Shown one piece after another: positions 6,390 through 8,133 of a stretch of 8,133 nucleotides of DNA (positions are counted from its first letter, which is position 1; the number at the start of each line of letters is the position of its first letter). A program made the translations under genes and the position numbers. The DNA lies in contig PUMK01000262.1 in the NCBI GenBank assembly GCA_003551325.1, forward strand, positions 1-8,133. The letters are read 5' to 3'. The notes below the pieces were generated by a model. That model was given only the letters and a program-made list of their open reading frames with translations. It was not told the DNA's origin and did not search any database. The DNA is from Candidatus Acetothermia bacterium (GTDB lineage Bacteria; Bipolaricaulota; Bipolaricaulia; Bipolaricaulales; Bipolaricaulaceae).

Positions 6390-7478
6390 ATGGGTAGGAG
6401 CGATCACCAGGAACACTTGCTCAAGACGCATCCCCAGAGGGAAGTCAGCGATGCGCTCTACGATGACTCGCTTGACACCCTCGTCATGTCGGATGTGCCA
6501 ACAGCGGCCGATGAACCACAAGAGCAGCCTTGGGATGAAGACGAACTGCCAACCCGTGCACAAGACCCTGTCCAGACCTATCTAGGGGAGATAGGTCGCA
6601 CCCCGCTGCTTTCCCGCGAGCAAGAGGTCGAGCTGGCCCAGGCGCTCGAGGTTGGCCAGCATGCAGAAGCAAGGCTAAGCGAGGGACCCGTGTCCCCTGA
6701 AGAACGTGAGGTTCTCCAGGCACGCGTTGCCCTTGGCAGGCAAGCACGGCAGAGGCTGATTGAGGCCAACCTGCGGCTGGTCGTGTCGATTGCCAAACGC
6801 TACACACACCGTGGTGTGCATCTTCTGGATCTCGTCCAGGAAGGCAACATCGGGCTGATGCGGGTCGTTGAGAAGTTCGACTGGCGCAAAGGCCACAAGT
6901 TCTCCACGTACGCTACGTGGTGGATCAGACAATCCATCACACGCGCCTTGGCGGATCAGGAACGCACAATCCGCGTCCCCGCGCACGCAGCTGAAGCACA
7001 ACAAGAACTTCACGACCTGCGAAGGCAGTACACCATGGAGCACGGCATACCGCCAACCTATGAGCAGCTCGCCACCAGACTGGGAAAGAGCGTTGATCGG
7101 GTCAAGCGGATCGACCGTGCATCCTCGTACACAACCTCACTGGAGCGGGCGCTGTCCGAAGGGGGCGACGACACCTTGGGCGACATTCTGGCAGACCCAT
7201 CCGCGCCCTCCCCCTATCGCGAGGCACTCCAGGCAAAGCTCCACGAGGAACTCAAACGAACACTCCAGGCACTTGATACAAGAGAACGGGAGGTGCTCGA
7301 ACTCCGTTCCGGATTGCATGACGGTCACGCACGCACCCTGAAAGAGGTGGCCGCCATGTTCCACATCACGCGAGAGCGCGTACGACAGATCGAGATCCGG
7401 GCCCAGGAGAAGCTGCGGCACCCTTCACGGCACGAAGCCATCCGCAGACTGCGGGATCTCTTGACAGCCCAGCAGTAG
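6390..7478 (+). CDS. RpoD-family (group 1/2) RNA polymerase sigma factor
   Basis: A 362-residue sigma-70 factor that directs RNA polymerase to promoters. An acidic N-terminus (1-57) precedes region 1.2, [16 protein letters not shown] (59-74). Region 2 covers about 120-192: [52 protein letters not shown], then ERTIRVPAH (region 2.4/3.0). Region 3 covers about 200-270 and ends [12 protein letters not shown]. Region 4 covers about 286-347, with the 4.2 helix-turn-helix [20 protein letters not shown] and final KLRHPSR. Only about 30 residues separate regions 1.2 and 2, so the long non-conserved insert of proteobacterial RpoD is absent. Whether it is the primary sigma or a group 2 paralogue cannot be settled here; [12 protein letters not shown] and [10 protein letters not shown] differ from common primary-sigma wording. 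The ATG at 6390 has GGGAGG 4 nt upstream, although the frame is open from 6273. It lies 178 bp after the MEDS regulator and converges on the RHH gene. Confidence 0.93.
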   Translation: MGRSDHQEHLLKTHPQREVSDALYDDSLDTLVMSDVPTAADEPQEQPWDEDELPTRAQDPVQTYLGEIGRTPLLSREQEVELAQALEVGQHAEARLSEGPVSPEEREVLQARVALGRQARQRLIEANLRLVVSIAKRYTHRGVHLLDLVQEGNIGLMRVVEKFDWRKGHKFSTYATWWIRQSITRALADQERTIRVPAHAAEAQQELHDLRRQYTMEHGIPPTYEQLATRLGKSVDRVKRIDRASSYTTSLERALSEGGDDTLGDILADPSAPSPYREALQAKLHEELKRTLQALDTREREVLELRSGLHDGHARTLKEVAAMFHITRERVRQIEIRAQEKLRHPSRHEAIRRLRDLLTAQQ

Positions 7479-7481
7479 GCG

Positions 7482-7493
7482 GCCTCCAGAGGC
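7482..7493. terminator. Weak hairpin at the sigma/RHH convergent junction
   Basis: GCCTC-CA-GAGGC is a short inverted repeat in the 14-bp gap between the sigma stop (7478) and the RHH stop (7493). On the plus strand it is followed by pyrimidine-rich CTTCTTCTCCTC. It may serve as a weak bidirectional terminator, but the stem is only 4-5 bp. Confidence 0.2.
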
Positions 7494-7678
7494 TAACGCT
7501 TCTTCTCCTCACGCTCCAGGTATTGCAGGATGGCCTCAACAACCAAGTAGTTGATCGACCGATCCTTATTCTCCCCCTGCCTTCGCAGGCGCTCTAGAAC
7601 GTTCTGGTCAGCCTTCTTCTGAGGTATGTAGATGGAGATCTTGTCCAGCGGTTTCCGCATGTCTCCAGCTCTCGGCAT
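7493..7678 (-). CDS. Small ribbon-helix-helix (CopG/Arc-type) DNA-binding protein
   Basis: A 61-residue basic protein. KISIYIP (residues 13-19) fits the single beta-strand that pairs in a dimer to contact the DNA major groove. LERLRRQGENKDRSINYLVVEAILQYLEREEKK (28-60) fits the two helices, with the usual 'S-x-N-x-L-V-x-E-A-I-x-x-Y-L' pattern of helix 2. Such proteins are autoregulated repressors, plasmid copy-control proteins or antitoxins. No toxin-like partner adjoins it: the gene runs straight into the convergent sigma gene. The start at 7678 is supported by a complete AAGGAGGTGA (7694-7685); an internal ATG at 7660 is the alternative. A palindrome containing -10 boxes lies about 75 bp upstream (7751-7766) and is a plausible self-binding site. 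Confidence 0.75.
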   Translation of the reverse strand: MPRAGDMRKPLDKISIYIPQKKADQNVLERLRRQGENKDRSINYLVVEAILQYLEREEKKR

Positions 7679-7684
7679 GTGCTC

Positions 7685-7694
7685 TCACCTCCTT
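7685..7694 (-). promoter_or_regulatory. Full-length Shine-Dalgarno site of the RHH gene
   Basis: AAGGAGGTGA read on the minus strand is fully complementary to the 16S rRNA anti-Shine-Dalgarno tail. It sits 6-9 nt before the ATG at 7678, depending on how it is counted. It is the strongest ribosome site in the window and decides the start against the internal ATG at 7660. Confidence 0.75.
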
Positions 7695-7750
7695 AAACAA
7701 CCAGGCACCACCAACGGTATGACACCGGCAGCAGCGAAATAGCACAACTG

Positions 7751-7766
7751 CTATACTACAGTATAG
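7751..7766. promoter_or_regulatory. 16-bp palindrome with back-to-back -10 boxes (candidate divergent promoter/operator)
   Basis: CTATACT (7751-7757), AC, AGTATAG (7760-7766): the two 7-bp arms are perfectly complementary. Each arm contains TATACT, a 5-of-6 match to the -10 consensus, reading outward on each strand. On the plus strand TG-C precedes it (7749-7751), giving an extended -10 that can work without a -35. No clear -35 is seen for either direction. Plus-strand transcription would serve the lipocalin; minus-strand transcription would serve the RHH gene. The AT-rich palindrome stands out from the GC-rich surroundings. Confidence 0.5.
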
Positions 7767-7923
7767 GGATGGGTCATGTCCACCCCGATAAGCACGCCAT
7801 TACACTTGCAGAATGCGCACCCCACAGATTCTAACGTCCGATAACCCATCTTCGTGGAGGGAAAAGCAGCTGCGCAGCAGTTGCTCGTGTGATAGCATGC
7901 AAGGTGAGGAAAGGGGTCACAGG
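7767..7923 (+). other. Long 5' leader before the lipocalin gene, possibly structured
   Basis: If transcription starts near 7764, the lipocalin mRNA has an untranslated leader of about 160 nt. GATGGGT at its very start (7768-7774) is complementary to ACCCATC at 7844-7850, extendable by G-U pairs, which would close a domain of about 80 nt. Further on, GCTGCGCAGC near 7870 is a perfect 10-bp palindrome. I recognise no known riboswitch class, and a minus-strand frame of 66 codons here looks spurious. Confidence 0.25.
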
Positions 7924-8133
7924 ATGGAGAAGGCTTTCGCAGTGGCGGCATTCGGGTTGATCATCGGCCTGGGCATCCTGCTCTACACAACGGGTGACGA
8001 TACCCCCCCGCTGTCCACGGTTGATGAGCTATCGCTCAACAGGTACATGGGTCTCTGGTACGAGATTGCCAGCATCCCTGCGCGTTTCCAGAGACGCTGT
8101 GCGTATGGGACCACCGACACCTACACACTCCAG
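7924..8133 (+). CDS. Bacterial lipocalin, Blc-like, 3' end cut by window edge
   Basis: Only the first 70 residues are present. Residues 1-22 are a hydrophobic segment (AFAVAAFGLIIGLGILLY) acting as a signal peptide or membrane anchor. LNRYMGLWYEIASIPARFQRRC (38-59) then matches the start of the lipocalin barrel, with the signature G-x-W at 43-45 and the 'RFxxxC' stretch typical of Blc. These proteins bind lipids or other hydrophobic molecules in the cell envelope. Unlike E. coli Blc there is no Cys lipobox near the N-terminus, so this one seems anchored by, or cleaved after, its hydrophobic segment rather than lipidated. AAAGGGG lies 7 nt before the ATG at 7924; an in-frame ATG 9 codons upstream has no ribosome site. 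It is divergent from the RHH gene. About 100 further residues are expected beyond the window. Confidence 0.85.
   Translation, partial: MEKAFAVAAFGLIIGLGILLYTTGDDTPPLSTVDELSLNRYMGLWYEIASIPARFQRRCAYGTTDTYTLQ

Noticed and set aside
7751..7951. 66-codon minus-strand frame between the RHH and lipocalin genes.
   Set aside because: It overlaps the lipocalin start and the divergent -10 palindrome, and has no ribosome site or recognisable domain.

Overview
The window looks like chromosomal DNA from a GC-rich bacterium (about 60% G+C by eye). Most starts have strong Shine-Dalgarno sites, and the codon use looks coherent throughout. The genes suggest a free-living, probably environmental lineage: glycogen-type metabolism, a housekeeping-type sigma factor and secreted beta-structured proteins. 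I cannot place the phylum. Secreted beta-helix, NHL-type propeller and PEGA proteins are common in several uncultured groups, so any name would be a guess. I see no transposase, phage gene, CRISPR array, rRNA or tRNA.

Layout. Positions 1-5131 hold four minus-strand genes, read from high to low coordinate. First is a secreted Vgb-like beta-propeller with two C-terminal PEGA domains (3542-5131). Next is an L-fucose/L-arabinose isomerase-fold protein of unknown substrate (2102-3301). Third is an exported parallel beta-helix protein (1047-2006). Last is glgC, ADP-glucose pyrophosphorylase (1-974, cut by the window edge). Gaps are 240, 95 and 72 bp. The last three genes could share a transcript. 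The 240-bp gap carries a 22-bp near-perfect palindrome that looks like an operator.

Positions 5132-5341 form a divergent intergenic region. To its right on the plus strand lie an HTH-MEDS (DcmR-type) sensory transcription regulator (5342-6211) and an RpoD-family sigma factor (6390-7478). Two perfect short-loop hairpins, followed by a weaker third, sit inside the regulator gene exactly at the linker between its DNA-binding and sensory domains.

The right end has a small minus-strand ribbon-helix-helix protein (7493-7678), convergent with the sigma gene, and a plus-strand bacterial lipocalin (Blc-like, from 7924, cut by the right edge). A 16-bp palindrome between them (7751-7766) contains a TATACT -10 box on each strand and is a good candidate for a shared promoter/operator.

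How the genes may work together (inference). The sensory regulator and sigma factor form a regulatory pair at the centre. The left cluster combines storage-carbohydrate synthesis, a sugar-isomerase-like enzyme and exported repeat proteins. The right end is a small autoregulated module beside an envelope lipocalin. I found no clear evidence of a wholly new multi-gene system. The best leads are the hairpin-rich domain linker, the two intergenic palindromes and the MEDS-regulator/sigma pairing.
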